NCBI GenBank assembly: GCA_016218915.1
Contig: JACRCQ010000062.1
Span: 1 to 64,000, forward strand
Direction of reading: 5' to 3'
DNA length: 64,000 nucleotides
Source: Deltaproteobacteria bacterium
GTDB lineage: Bacteria; Myxococcota_A; Polyangia; Polyangiales; Polyangiaceae
The translations under genes and the position numbers were made by a program. This document shows positions 9,122 to 18,170 of this stretch, in pieces. The notes under the pieces are model-generated. The model was not told where the DNA came from and ran no database searches. It saw only the letters and a list, made by a program, of their open reading frames with translations. The first letter of the stretch is position 1; the number at the start of each line of letters is the position of its first letter.

Positions 9122-10261
9122 TCAAAGCACCTGGTCAAGCTCGCCATCCAACAGGACCGCGTTCTTGATGACGACTTCGTCGCCGTCATGCAGTCCTTCG
9201 ATGATCTGGACCTGGTCCGCTATCGTTGACCCGATGCGCACCACGCGCCGTTCGAGCCTTCCGGCGCCCTGCTTGACCAGCACCACCCGGTCGTCGCGGC
9301 GAACGAGCACTGCGCCACGCGGTACCGTCATGTGTGGCGACGACGCGCTCTGGATCTCGAGCCTGGCCGCCATGTCTGCGGTGAGCCGGCCGTCCAAGGT
9401 CGCGGGCTTGCAGTACGCCTCAACAGTGCGAGTTCTGGGATCGATCGCTCGCACCAGGTGCGTCACCGAGCCCAAGAACTCATCAGACCCGAGTGCAGCG
9501 ACTTTGAAGCGACAAGCCGCCCCCTCCACGAGCGCCGGCGCATCGCGCTCAGGGAACGAACCACGCACCACGAGCTTGCCGGGATCGCCGATGAGCAGCG
9601 CAGGCTGTTCGGCGTCTGGAGAGACGCGTTCGCCCGGAGACACGTGGCGCGCGAGCACCGTTCCCGCGGTTGTGGATCGAACCTCGTAGCGGTCGCCGGC
9701 ACCCGGCGCGATGTGTGCGGCAGCCAACGCCTCTCGAACACCCTGGAGCTCCGCCTCAGCCGTGTTCAGTCTGGCCCGCGCTTCGAGAAGCTCGCGGGTG
9801 GACGCGGCCCCCTCCTGGATGAGCTTGTCCAGGCGGGCAACGAGTTCTTTCTCGGTGGCGACGGTCACCGACAGGCGTCGAGCCTCTGCGCGTACGCGTG
9901 CGATCTCGCTGCTCCGAACCGTCGCGAGCGACTGCCCTTCCTTGATGCGCTCCCCAGTCGCCACGTGAACGCGCTCCACCGTTCCGGCGAAGGGCATGCG
10001 AACGGCGTACGACGCGTTCGGGGCGAAGGTCACGTTGCCGAAGCCGACCACGGAGACGCTCGTCGTGCCTGAGCCGACCCGGTGGAAATCCAGGCTGGAG
10101 AACAGGTCTGGCCGGACCTCAAGCTGCGCGCTGCCAGCGGCGCGGTATGGCGCGTCAGGGAGCTTATTTTTGGCATGTGCCCGACTTCGACAGCCGTAGC
10201 CCGCTGCGCTCAGCACGAGCAATGCGAGTACGACAAGACGATGGAGCGCTTCGGGATGCAT
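9122..10261 (-). CDS. Periplasmic adaptor lipoprotein (CzcB/CusB type)
   Basis: A membrane-fusion protein of about 379 residues. From the chosen ATG the N-terminus reads as a lipoprotein signal ending LSAAGYGC, which is why the longer reading (from 10330) is rejected. It has the biotinyl-lipoyl-like half-motifs (RMPFAGTVERVHVATGERIK and later GTVLARHVSPGERV), a helical hairpin between them and a beta-barrel region. It would link the RND pump to the outer-membrane channel. It is the first gene of the efflux operon, read away from the divergent two-component system. Confidence 0.88.
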   Translation of the reverse strand: MHPEALHRLVVLALLVLSAAGYGCRSRAHAKNKLPDAPYRAAGSAQLEVRPDLFSSLDFHRVGSGTTSVSVVGFGNVTFAPNASYAVRMPFAGTVERVHVATGERIKEGQSLATVRSSEIARVRAEARRLSVTVATEKELVARLDKLIQEGAASTRELLEARARLNTAEAELQGVREALAAAHIAPGAGDRYEVRSTTAGTVLARHVSPGERVSPDAEQPALLIGDPGKLVVRGSFPERDAPALVEGAACRFKVAALGSDEFLGSVTHLVRAIDPRTRTVEAYCKPATLDGRLTADMAARLEIQSASSPHMTVPRGAVLVRRDDRVVLVKQGAGRLERRVVRIGSTIADQVQIIEGLHDGDEVVIKNAVLLDGELDQVL

Positions 10262-10303
10262 GTTGGCGTTGCGTTCAGGTAGCAGACGCCCGCCCGAAGC
10301 CGG

Positions 10304-10321
10304 CCTTACGTTTTCGTAAGG
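10304..10321. promoter_or_regulatory. Probable response-regulator operator between divergent metal genes
   Basis: A perfect 7-bp inverted repeat, CCTTACG-TTTT-CGTAAGG, sits in the 97-bp gap between the efflux operon and the divergent regulator gene. Immediately after it, TTGACG and a TAGCAT-like -10 with a 19-bp gap could form the regulator promoter. Such dyads are typical binding boxes of CopR/CzcR-type regulators, so it plausibly controls both directions. Confidence 0.6.
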
Positions 10322-10358
10322 TTGACGCACTGGCGGCCTGCTGGGCTAGCATCAAGCC

Positions 10359-11030
10359 GTGCGCGTACTCGTGGTCGAAGATGATCCCGGACTTGCGGAC
10401 TTTCTCCGCCGCGTGCTCCAAGAGGAGGGGCATGGCGTCGTCGTTTGCGCGAGCCTGGCGAGTTCACGCACGCGCATGCGTGACGAAGCGTTCGACATCG
10501 TCGTGCTCGACTGGATGCTCCCTGACGGAGACGGGATAGCCCTGTGTGGGGAGATGCGTGCAGCCCAGGACGCAACGCCCGTGCTCATGCTCACGGCTCG
10601 CGCGGAAGTCGCCGACCGGGTTCAGGGCTTACGGTCGGGCGCGGATGACTACGTCGTCAAGCCCTTCGAGGTTGACGAGCTGCTCGCGCGGATCGATGCC
10701 TTGGTGCGCCGGAGCCGCATGCTCTCGCATGCGATATCGGTCGGTGCCCTGTGGATCGATCCACTTACGCGGAGCGTTTCATTGCGAGGTCGCGGCCTGG
10801 AGCTCACGAGCAAGGAGTACGGCCTGCTGCTGCGACTCGCGGCCGTCCAGCCCGAGGTCGTCGACCGTGCTACGCTGCTGGCCGATATCTGGCAGCTGAA
10901 GTTCGATCCGCAATCCGGGGTTCTCGATGTCCACGTGTCGCGCTTGCGTGACAAGTTGGGAGACTGCGCCTGGATGATCGAGACCGTTCGGGGAGCTGGC
11001 TATCGCCTCCGCGGTTCCAGGGAATCATGA
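10359..11030 (+). CDS. OmpR-family response regulator (metal-responsive, CusR/CzcR-like)
   Basis: A 223-residue regulator with a canonical receiver (EDD pocket, phospho-acceptor Asp in IVVLDWMLPD, Lys in VVKPF) and an OmpR-type winged helix ending GAGYRLRG. It starts at a GTG, and its stop overlaps the kinase start by ATGA. It is divergent from the heavy-metal efflux operon, with an inverted repeat between, so it is probably the activator of that operon. Confidence 0.9.
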   Translation: MRVLVVEDDPGLADFLRRVLQEEGHGVVVCASLASSRTRMRDEAFDIVVLDWMLPDGDGIALCGEMRAAQDATPVLMLTARAEVADRVQGLRSGADDYVVKPFEVDELLARIDALVRRSRMLSHAISVGALWIDPLTRSVSLRGRGLELTSKEYGLLLRLAAVQPEVVDRATLLADIWQLKFDPQSGVLDVHVSRLRDKLGDCAWMIETVRGAGYRLRGSRES

Positions 11031-12436
11031 GTCTGCGGGCGAAGATGACCGGTGTGGTCGCGGCGGTCACCGCCGTGGCCTTGGGAGGCACCTTCGCCGT
11101 GATCTCGCTCTCCTTCAATCGGATGCAGCAGGATCATCTCGATGCCGAGGTCATCGCTGTCGCGAGAACGGAGGCGCTGGAAGCGCCGACCAACGGCTTC
11201 GACTTCAGCGACCGGCCTGGGCCAGCAGCCAACGATGTCGGCCCGCTCACGAAGCATGGCATTATCTACGACGCGAACGGGATCGTGCTAGGAGCGACGG
11301 AGCCGTTCGTGCCCCAAGCCCCGGCGCTTTCAGCCTTCAAGTCGCCGCCCCAGACGTGCTTCGATTTCTGGTACTCCGGCCAGCACTTCCGGGGCGTCAA
11401 GGTCGAAATCCCATCGCATCCCGGCAAGGCGCTGATCCTCGCCGCTCATCGAGACGATCTCGATGGCGACGAACGCTTCCTTCATCGCGCGATGATTCTG
11501 GCCTTCGTCGCAGCGCTCATGTGGGTGAGCGCGGTCACCTGGTGGAGCTTCAGCAAACTGACGAGGAACCAGGCGCGAATCGCTGCCGTTGCCCGGCGCG
11601 TGGCAGGAGGGGACATGAGCGCGCGCGTCGCGCTCAAGCGCGGAGACCGCGAAGCTGCGCAGCTTGGGAGCGATGTCGATGACATGATCGAGAAGCTCTC
11701 TTCCCTCATGTCGTCACAGCAGCGGTTCATCTCCCAGGCTGCCCACGAGCTGCGATCGCCGCTCACGAAGCTATATGGAGAGCTCCAACTCGCTTTGAGA
11801 CGCGACAGGGAGAAGGACGACTACCGCAAGGCAATCGCCGAGGCTCTCGAAGCGACCCGCAAGCTGAAGAGTCTTGCAGAAGACCTTCTCGCCCTGGCGA
11901 GCGTGCATGGCGCGGACCGCTCCGAACGCAGTGAAGTCCTGATTGCTGAGGCAGTGGCAGAGGCGTGCTCGCTCGTCGACGAAATCGTGTCGCGCGAACT
12001 GACCGTGGAGACGGGTGGCCCCAGCTGCGCCGCGCTAGCTCGCAGACAAGACGTGGTCCGCCTCCTCCGCAATTTGATCGAGAATGCGGTTGCCCACACG
12101 CCGCCCAACGGCCGGGTGTCCATCTCCTGGAAATTGCTCGCGCCCCGTATCCACGTCGATGTGGCAGACGAAGGGCCCGGAGTGCCGCCGCAGGAACGCG
12201 ACAAGGTGTTCGATGCATTTTTTCGAGGTGGCGCGGCCCGCTGCAGCGGTGGCAACGGAGCAGGGCTGGGATTGGCAATTGCCCGTGAACTCGCCCGGGC
12301 CCACGGTGGTGACGTGATCCTGAGGACCGATGTCGAATCCGGCGCCTGTTTCCGCGTGAACCTGCCGCAATGGCCCGGCACCGAGGCTGCCGCGCGCAGC
12401 GCCAGCGCCCAGCACAATCAGGAGTTGGGCCGGTGA
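11027..12436 (+). CDS. Sensor histidine kinase of the metal-efflux locus
   Basis: A 469-residue membrane kinase. Two membrane segments (about 10-30 and 155-175) bracket a periplasmic sensor of about 120 residues, followed by HAMP, a dimerisation domain with the phospho-acceptor motif AAHELRSPLTKL, and an ATPase domain with N-box NLIENAVAHT, DEGPGVP and GNGAGLGLAIA. It is translationally coupled to the regulator. The periplasmic part has no obvious His/Met cluster, so the metal sensed cannot be named. The last roughly 20 residues look nonconserved. Confidence 0.9.
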   Translation: MSLRAKMTGVVAAVTAVALGGTFAVISLSFNRMQQDHLDAEVIAVARTEALEAPTNGFDFSDRPGPAANDVGPLTKHGIIYDANGIVLGATEPFVPQAPALSAFKSPPQTCFDFWYSGQHFRGVKVEIPSHPGKALILAAHRDDLDGDERFLHRAMILAFVAALMWVSAVTWWSFSKLTRNQARIAAVARRVAGGDMSARVALKRGDREAAQLGSDVDDMIEKLSSLMSSQQRFISQAAHELRSPLTKLYGELQLALRRDREKDDYRKAIAEALEATRKLKSLAEDLLALASVHGADRSERSEVLIAEAVAEACSLVDEIVSRELTVETGGPSCAALARRQDVVRLLRNLIENAVAHTPPNGRVSISWKLLAPRIHVDVADEGPGVPPQERDKVFDAFFRGGAARCSGGNGAGLGLAIARELARAHGGDVILRTDVESGACFRVNLPQWPGTEAAARSASAQHNQELGR

Positions 12437-12569
12437 ACGTGGCTATGCGTGACGGCCGGGTGCGATGCATTCGCCGTCGGGGCGCGACGTGCGATTGCCG
12501 AGATAGGCGAGGTTGCGGGGGGAGGAGCGCTCCTTCGCGTTCCATCCCGTGCCGTGCGTTGACGACGCG

Positions 12570-13769
12570 ATGGACTCGCGCTTGAACGCGCGCCCCGTGC
12601 CGTTCCTCGCCTTCCGCACCTTCGAGTTCCTGTTCTACCACGTGCTCCTCTCGCTCGTGGATCGCGTCGCGCGCCTTCCACGCACCACGATGCTGCCCGA
12701 AGCAGCGCGCCTCTACCGGCAGAACATCGCGCTCAAGGCGCAGCTCGACGCGCTCGAAGATCACCTCGCGCGCATCGAGAACAAGCGCAGGGCGAAGCCT
12801 CTCTCCGTGCGCGCGGCGCAGGTGTTCGCGCTCTTGCTCACACGCGGCGACGAGCAGTTCCTGCGGTACTTCTTGTCGTCACCGCGCGCAACGATCGAGC
12901 GATGGCTCACGCGGTTCCGAGCGCTATGGGGGCGATCGCTCGGAGGACGGCCGCGCACCGATGTCGATGTCGAAGACCTCGTGGTGACGCTGAAGCGCGA
13001 GAACCCGAGCTGGGGGCAGCGCCGCATCCGCGAAGAGCTGCGCCGCATGGGCATTCGTGTGAGCGAGCCGACCATCATGCGCATCCTGCGCGACCACGGC
13101 TTCGCGCCTGGTCCCCTACGAAAGCTGTCGTTCGAGCGCGTGCAGTCGTCGATCAAGGACGCGCTGTGGGCCGTCGACTTCTTCGCCGTGAAAACCGCGA
13201 CCGGCGCGTGGCTCCAGGTGCTGATCGTGATCGACGTGCACACCCGCGAGTTGCTCGGCATGCGCGCGTACGATGGGTGGGATGTCGACTCGTACTGGAC
13301 CATCCGCGCGTTCAACGCGATCGCCAGCGCCGTGAAGCGCCTTCCGCAGAAGATCGTGCACGACCACGGGCCGACGTTCTTGGGGCAGTTCGCGCGCCAG
13401 CTGCGCGTTCTCGGCATCGAACGCGAGCTCACGCCGGCCAGGATGCCGTACATGAATTGCTACGTCGAGCGATGGATCGGCTCCGTGCGACGGGAGCTGC
13501 TTCGCCACGTGCGCGTGCACGACGTCACCGAGCTTCAGGACTGGCTCAACGAGTACCGCGACTACGCCAACCTCGAACGCGCACACCAGGGGCTCGACGG
13601 CCGCACGCCCGCCGAGGTCGCGCGCGGGCAGCCCGAGGCCGAAGTGCTTGACCTCGCCCAGCTGCGATCGCGCAAGCTGGTGCGGCGCATGTACGCCAAC
13701 GGCCTTCTGCAGGGGTACTCGCTCGTCGAACGTGACGACGGCGTTGCCCCCGACCGCGCGGCGGCGTAG
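12570..13769 (+). CDS. DDE integrase-core transposase
   Basis: A transposase of about 399 residues with an N-terminal helix-turn-helix region (RRIREELRRMGIRVSEPTIM) and an integrase core whose catalytic residues are visible: Asp in LWAVDFFAV, Asp in KIVHDHGPTF and Glu in YVERWIGSVRRE. It resembles the stand-alone IS3/IS481-like integrase genes common in myxobacterial genomes. The ATG at MDSRL is preferred; the frame is open 19 codons upstream. No clear terminal inverted repeats or target duplications could be found by eye, so no IS boundaries are given. Confidence 0.85.
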   Translation: MDSRLNARPVPFLAFRTFEFLFYHVLLSLVDRVARLPRTTMLPEAARLYRQNIALKAQLDALEDHLARIENKRRAKPLSVRAAQVFALLLTRGDEQFLRYFLSSPRATIERWLTRFRALWGRSLGGRPRTDVDVEDLVVTLKRENPSWGQRRIREELRRMGIRVSEPTIMRILRDHGFAPGPLRKLSFERVQSSIKDALWAVDFFAVKTATGAWLQVLIVIDVHTRELLGMRAYDGWDVDSYWTIRAFNAIASAVKRLPQKIVHDHGPTFLGQFARQLRVLGIERELTPARMPYMNCYVERWIGSVRRELLRHVRVHDVTELQDWLNEYRDYANLERAHQGLDGRTPAEVARGQPEAEVLDLAQLRSRKLVRRMYANGLLQGYSLVERDDGVAPDRAAA

Positions 13770-14078
13770 CGTCCCCGTTCGGCGCAGGTTGGCCCACGAC
13801 GGCGCCCGGCTCGAAGCGCGAGGCGATGGGCGAGGTGCGCAGTCGGAGCGCGTCGCGGCGGCACGTTGCCCCGGCGCGGCGCCGAAGCGCTGCTCGGAGC
13901 CCGTCACCTAGTGCCCGAAGGAGGTGCTATTCAGGAAGCTGACGCAAGCGCGTCGCGAAAACTGAGCGGTTCGTGCGGTCGCAGGAGCGGTTGACGGCTG
14001 GGCCTCGGGTTATTTGGGATCGGGTTGGCGCCGGTCGCGGGCGGGCGTGTGGGACTCGAACCGACCTTCCGGGTGCAT

Positions 14079-14200
14079 CGCGCGCTTGGTACCCCACGCG
14101 CACGCTCTGGCCACGCCGCCTCGGTTTTCTTTGTACATCGTGGTTTGCGGCCTCTTAAGAATGCCTTCCCGGACGTTTGCGCAGGGCTACGACTGCCGAG
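14079..14200. repeat. Dispersed intergenic repeat R1
   Basis: Lies in an 800-bp gene-free stretch after the transposase. The part from 14125 to 14200 matches a segment at 21735-21811 (TTTCTTTGT, GGTTTGCGGCCTCTTAAGA and GACTGCCGAG at identical spacing). The part from 14079 to 14154 matches 24920-25000 (GCGCGCTTGG-ACCCCACG-GCACGCTC-GGCC and TTTGCGGCCTC). Just upstream, on the minus strand, is a tRNA T-arm-like GGTTCGAGTCCCAC. It is a multi-copy element of unknown nature, with no credible ORF. Confidence 0.65.
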
Positions 14201-14225
14201 CCACTGGCCTTCCTGGGCCAACTAG

Positions 14226-14262
14226 AAAGCCCCGTTGGTGAACGCACCGCGGGGCTTTTTTC
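14226..14262 (+). terminator. Intrinsic terminator
   Basis: Stem AGCCCCG/CGGGGCT with a 15-base loop that itself contains GGTG-AACG-CACC, followed by six T. It lies 450 bp after the transposase and 310 bp before the next gene, adjoining repeat R1, so the transcript it ends may come from the R1 element. Confidence 0.7.
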
Positions 14263-14574
14263 GTGGGATTTGCATAGCGACGGCGTGGTGGCCAGAGCGC
14301 GAGAGTTCGCGGTGGCGATCGGTTCTTGGCGTTCTGGCCATGCCCGTGACCATCGAGAGGCCGAGAGGGTGACCCGGTGGTTGACCCAGCGGGCACAAAA
14401 CGGGGGCGGGGTGACCGGGTGGTGAACACAGATGGCGGCGTGAGCGACCTCGAGGTCGCCACGCACGGATCGGACGAAGGATGCCCGTGCAGAACGCTGG
14501 CGGGCGGCCCCGTCCATCGAGTAGTCTCGGCGTCGCCGGGAAGCTTTTGCACGACCGGTGGTTAAGGTGATCGC

Positions 14575-15339
14575 ATGGGCTGGAACGTCCCGCCGCAGGA
14601 GCACAAGGTCTTCGAGCGAAACCCGCTCGTGGCCGTCGTGGTCGAGCTGCGCTTCCACCCGGTTCTGAAGATCCCGGACCGCATCGCGGACTTTCAGGAG
14701 GCCGTGAGAGGAACGTTTCCCGCGTTCCAAGAGGTCCAGCGCCAGCTCGTGAACCTTGGCCCGGTAGGGCCGATCGAGTTGCGCAACGAACGCCTCTTCA
14801 ACATGGCCAAGGCCGATGACTCAGCGACGCTGACGCTTTCGACGTCGTCTCTTGCTCTCGAATCCCGGCGACACGAGCACCGCGAGAACTTCATCGCTGA
14901 CGCGAAGGCTGGGATTGATGCGCTGCTGGGCATATTCGGCTCGGTCGTCCCGACTCGCCTCGGCCTTCGATACGTTGATGTGATCGACCGGGCCCGAATT
15001 GAAGCCGACCTCGGCAAGCCGGCGACTTGGGAATCGCTGGTGTCGAGCAAGTTCCTGGCCGTGCCGACCGGGTTCGCGGACCTCGAAGGCACTCTGTTCG
15101 CCTGCGAAGTCGCATCGTCGATGCCGAGCGGTGGAAGGCAGACCATTCGCTATGGCCTTGTAGAGGATGTCGACAAGCAGCCCAAGTTCCGTCTGGATGT
15201 CGATCGATACGTGGAGGGTGCGATCGATCCTGGCGAATTGGTGCCGTCGCTCAAGTCCTTTGCGACCGACATCTTCTCCGTATTTGCCGCCGCGATGGGG
15301 CCCGCGCTGTCCGAGTGGATGGCAGAAAGGCGCTCGTAA
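14575..15339 (+). CDS. TIGR04255 family protein
   Basis: A 254-residue protein of the sporadically distributed TIGR04255 family, recognisable from FERNPLVAVVVELRFHP at the start, the central LGLRYVDVIDR and a C-terminal helix ending LSEWM. The biochemical role is unknown; members occur patchily in accessory regions and have been considered candidates for conflict or toxin-antitoxin functions. The stop overlaps the next start by one base (TAATG). It belongs to a short operon whose third gene is broken by recombinase remnants. Confidence 0.85.
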   Translation: MGWNVPPQEHKVFERNPLVAVVVELRFHPVLKIPDRIADFQEAVRGTFPAFQEVQRQLVNLGPVGPIELRNERLFNMAKADDSATLTLSTSSLALESRRHEHRENFIADAKAGIDALLGIFGSVVPTRLGLRYVDVIDRARIEADLGKPATWESLVSSKFLAVPTGFADLEGTLFACEVASSMPSGGRQTIRYGLVEDVDKQPKFRLDVDRYVEGAIDPGELVPSLKSFATDIFSVFAAAMGPALSEWMAERRS

Positions 15340-15710
15340 TGCCTCCCATGGACTACGCTGTCGCGTTGCAGTCTCTCACTCTCGCGCAACCTGTCAGTCG
15401 CGAAGTCGCCGTGCCGCCAATCCGAATCCAGTATTCGGCTGTGACTCGCTCCGAGACACCGCTGCCGCAAGGCTTGCGGCCGCCGGCGCTCGGAACTCGC
15501 ACGGGTGCATTCCTCGTCGGCGATTCGGTTTTTGGATTTCGCTCCGAGGTCGAGCGCACTGCAGACGCCTCGCTGCAGTTCATCCGCAGCGTCGCTGCGG
15601 CTCTGCCGATCAATGAGGCGGACGAGCAGGTCGTCGATCGTCTCTTGGCGAAGCGCACGGCGACCCTCGGGGAACGTCCACTGCGAGGCCGCAAGGAGTC
15701 GGGGCGCTGA
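15339..15710 (+). CDS. Hypothetical partner of TIGR04255 gene
   Basis: A 123-residue protein without a recognised domain, coupled to the TIGR04255 gene by a TAATG overlap. It has a Ser/Thr/Pro-rich middle and a charged C-terminus (RPLRGRKESGR). Small uncharacterised proteins commonly follow TIGR04255 genes, so it is probably a functional partner. The next gene begins two bases after its stop. Confidence 0.7.
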   Translation: MPPMDYAVALQSLTLAQPVSREVAVPPIRIQYSAVTRSETPLPQGLRPPALGTRTGAFLVGDSVFGFRSEVERTADASLQFIRSVAAALPINEADEQVVDRLLAKRTATLGERPLRGRKESGR

Positions 15711-15712
15711 CG

Positions 15713-15820
15713 ATGGCAGGCGACCGTTGGCCTCCTGTCTACGACGCCGAAGACCTCGTTCGTGAGATCAAGCGGCTGACCGAACGGCCCGAGAGAGAAG
15801 CCGGGCAGCTCAGTTCAAGG
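15713..15820 (+). pseudogene. 5' remnant of third gene in the TIGR04255 operon
   Basis: Begins MAGDRWPPVYDAEDLVREIK two bases after the previous stop and looks like genuine coding for about 33 residues. It then runs into Ser/Arg/Pro-rich translation that is antisense to recombinase sequence, so the downstream body of the gene has been lost. The exact break point is uncertain. Confidence 0.55.
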
Positions 15821-16779
15821 TCAAGTCCTGCTGGTCGTCGGCGCATGCTCCGTGCTTCGACGCTTCGTCCCACGACAAGCCCGAGCGAACGTCCATCCAG
15901 CAGAAGCGCACTCGATGCGCATGTACACGTTGCGCTCGATCTGTGCCAGCCCCCGCGGCGGGTCAGCCATCAGCTCAATAAGCTTGTTTTCGACGTACTC
16001 CGCAGACACATGCGAGCCTCGGCAAGGCTTGGTGCCGCGGCACCGGTAGTAGCGGTCGGATGGCGGCCGGCCGTGGCCGGTCGGTGGCAGCGGCTTGACC
16101 TTCGCGCGCGATGTCGTGGTCATGCGCGCGCCGCACTGGGCGCAGACAAGCAGCCCGCGCAGGAGGAAAGGGTCGACGCCGTCCACGCGAGGACGAGGAG
16201 TCGCGGTGCGGGTTCGTCGCTGGTCGAGGGACGCCGCCACCTTGTTGAACTGCTCTTCCGTGACGATCTCGTCGTGGATCGATGTCGACCCATCCGGCAT
16301 CAAGCCCAGGTAGGTGCGGTTGCGCAGCATCCTGAGCACCGTTCGGGGGATCCAGTTTCGTGGTGCGTCGGGGCTGGCATGCGGGCCCTTGTTGAGGCTC
16401 TGCGCGATCTGGGCGGGGTTGAGACCGGCAGGTGACACCGACGCGCTACGTTCTGCTCGCACAGCGCCAGGCCAGCGGCAGGCCCAAGCGCCGAGCGCAG
16501 CACCTCCACCGCCTTGCGCCTCATCGATGCCGTCACCCCGGAGCGCTCCCACACGAGTTGCGCCCGCTCGATGTCCGCGCTCTTCAGTCTCCGCACCGGT
16601 ATTCGCCCAAGCACCGGCACGATCACGCGCGCCGTCACGCTGGCGTACGTTCTCGCCGTGGTGAATCTCAACCGCGGCCACGCCATGTACGCCAGCCAGT
16701 AGGTCATCCACGTCTCGACCGTCGGACGGATCGGCAACGCTGTGTAAGTCGAGCCGATTGCGTGTCTCGTGCTTTTCAT
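15821..16779 (-). pseudogene. Mosaic recombinase remnant: tyrosine-integrase N-part joined to serine-recombinase C-part
   Basis: From 16779 to about 16422 the frame encodes the core-binding domain of a tyrosine recombinase (TWMTYWLAYMAWPRLRFTTA through LCEQNVARRCHLPV). At that point homology switches, in another frame, to the middle of a large serine recombinase (AGLNPAQIAQSLNKG, TVLRMLRNRTYLGLMP) with the zinc ribbon CAQCGARM and paired Cys downstream (CRGTKPCRG). Neither the Tyr catalytic domain nor the Ser catalytic domain is present, so the product cannot recombine DNA. It probably arose by deletion between two integrated elements and has truncated the neighbouring operon. Confidence 0.75.
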
Positions 16780-17087
16780 GCTGCCGGCATGCCGGAAGCG
16801 CATCGCAAACGGAAGCTGGTGGTTCTCGCGCCGATGCGTGATGATCAGCGCGTCGAATAGCCGCTTTCCTCTCCCTCTCCCGACAAAGCGGCGATTCGAA
16901 ACGCAGCTCGCCACGCCGAAACGGGACACGAGATCGACCTGCCAGATTCGCTTGCGAAATAGCGGCGCCCGCCCGAAAGTGTCGGCTATCTCATGTCCAC
17001 GACGGACTCTTCGACCATGCGCCCCGAGCGAGCGAACGCAGCCGCAATCAGAAAGGCAGCTGCGGGCGAGCACACCGCGAGGCGGAA

Positions 17088-18170
17088 ATGACCCGCAAGA
17101 AACAGAACGCTCGCTCCGACGCGTCCCTCGTCCGTTCTTCAGCGGCGGAGTATCTGACCTTCGTGGCCGCTAGCGGCGCGGCTGGAGTCGAAGCCGTCTA
17201 CGCCGACGAGAACGTGTGGCTGAGCCAGAAGATGATGGCGCTGCTCTACGACGTCGACGTGCGGACCATCAACTACCACCTGAAGACCGTCTTCGCGGAC
17301 AGCGAGTTGGAGGAGGACTCAGTTATCCGAAGTTTTCGGATAACTGCTTCCGACGCCAAGAGCTACGACACGAAGCACTACAACCTCTCGGCCATCATCG
17401 CCGTCGGGTACAAGGTCAACTCCGAACGCGCTGTGCAGTTCCGCAAGTGGGCCACGCGCGTCGTCGAGGAGTTCACCATCAAGGGCTTCGCGATGGACGA
17501 CGAGCGCCTCAAGCGAGGCGGCTCCATCCTGAGTGATCGATACTTCGAAGAGCAGCTCCAGCGCGTCCGCGAAATCCGGCTGTCGGAGCGCAAGTTCTAC
17601 CAGAAGATCACCGACATATACGCCACGGCCGTCGACTACGACGTGACGGCGCAGGCCACGAAGCGCTTCTTCGCCACTGTGCAGAACAAGCTGCACTGGG
17701 CCATCCACGGGCAGACCGCCGCCGAGGTCATCGTCGACCGCGCCGACGCGACCAAGGAGCACATGGGTCTTCACACCTGGACCGATGCGCCCTTGGGGAA
17801 GATCCAGAAGTTCGACGTGGTCGTGGCCAAGAACTACCTGACCGAGCCGGAGCTCGCGCAGCTCTCGCGACTGGTGAACGCCTATCTGGACGTCGCCGAG
17901 GATATGGCGCTCCGCAAGATCCCGATGACCATGCAGGACTGGGAGACGCGGCTGAGCCGATTCCTCGCCGCGACCGATCGCGAGGTGCTGCAGGACGCCG
18001 GCAAGGTGACCGCCGAGATCGCCAAGGCGCATGCAGAGACGGAATTCGAGAAGTACCGCATCGTGCAGGACCGCCTGTTCGAGAGCGACTTCGATCGCGT
18101 GGTGGCCGCGACCAGGCGCCTCGGCGAGGGAGCCGAGAAGGCCACGTCGCGCAAGGGAAAGAAGCCGTGA
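17088..18170 (+). CDS. rhuM: RhuM family protein
   Basis: A 360-residue protein of the virulence RhuM family. Characteristic stretches are VWLSQKMMALLYDVDVRTIN, SVIRSFRITASDAKSYDTKH and LSAIIAVGYKVNSERAVQFRKW, and a later region TAAEVIVDRADATKEHMGL. Family length is usually about 330-350, so it is complete. RhuM proteins are found in mobile islands; their biochemical role is not established. The ATG lies directly after integrase debris with no gene in between. An almost perfect palindrome lies in the codons of VIRSFRIT. Confidence 0.9.
   Translation: MTRKKQNARSDASLVRSSAAEYLTFVAASGAAGVEAVYADENVWLSQKMMALLYDVDVRTINYHLKTVFADSELEEDSVIRSFRITASDAKSYDTKHYNLSAIIAVGYKVNSERAVQFRKWATRVVEEFTIKGFAMDDERLKRGGSILSDRYFEEQLQRVREIRLSERKFYQKITDIYATAVDYDVTAQATKRFFATVQNKLHWAIHGQTAAEVIVDRADATKEHMGLHTWTDAPLGKIQKFDVVVAKNYLTEPELAQLSRLVNAYLDVAEDMALRKIPMTMQDWETRLSRFLAATDREVLQDAGKVTAEIAKAHAETEFEKYRIVQDRLFESDFDRVVAATRRLGEGAEKATSRKGKKP
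17320..17346. repeat. Perfect 12-bp-arm palindrome inside rhuM
   Basis: Arms CAGTTATCCGAA and TTCGGATAACTG separated by GTT. It is noticeably AT-richer than the surrounding gene and encodes the conserved VIRSFRIT segment. The dyad could form a strong mRNA hairpin or bind a protein, or simply reflect chance within a conserved peptide. Confidence 0.6.

Noticed and set aside
14040..14125. tRNA-like sequence on the minus strand (GGTTCGAGTCCCAC T-arm, 3' CGCCCGCC)
   Set aside because: The T-stem has a mismatch, the acceptor stem needs a bulge, and no 7-base anticodon loop forms. At most a decayed or tRNA-derived repeat.
15821..16779. Functional large serine recombinase
   Set aside because: The N-terminal catalytic domain with its Ser nucleophile is absent and the frame shifts into a tyrosine-recombinase fragment.
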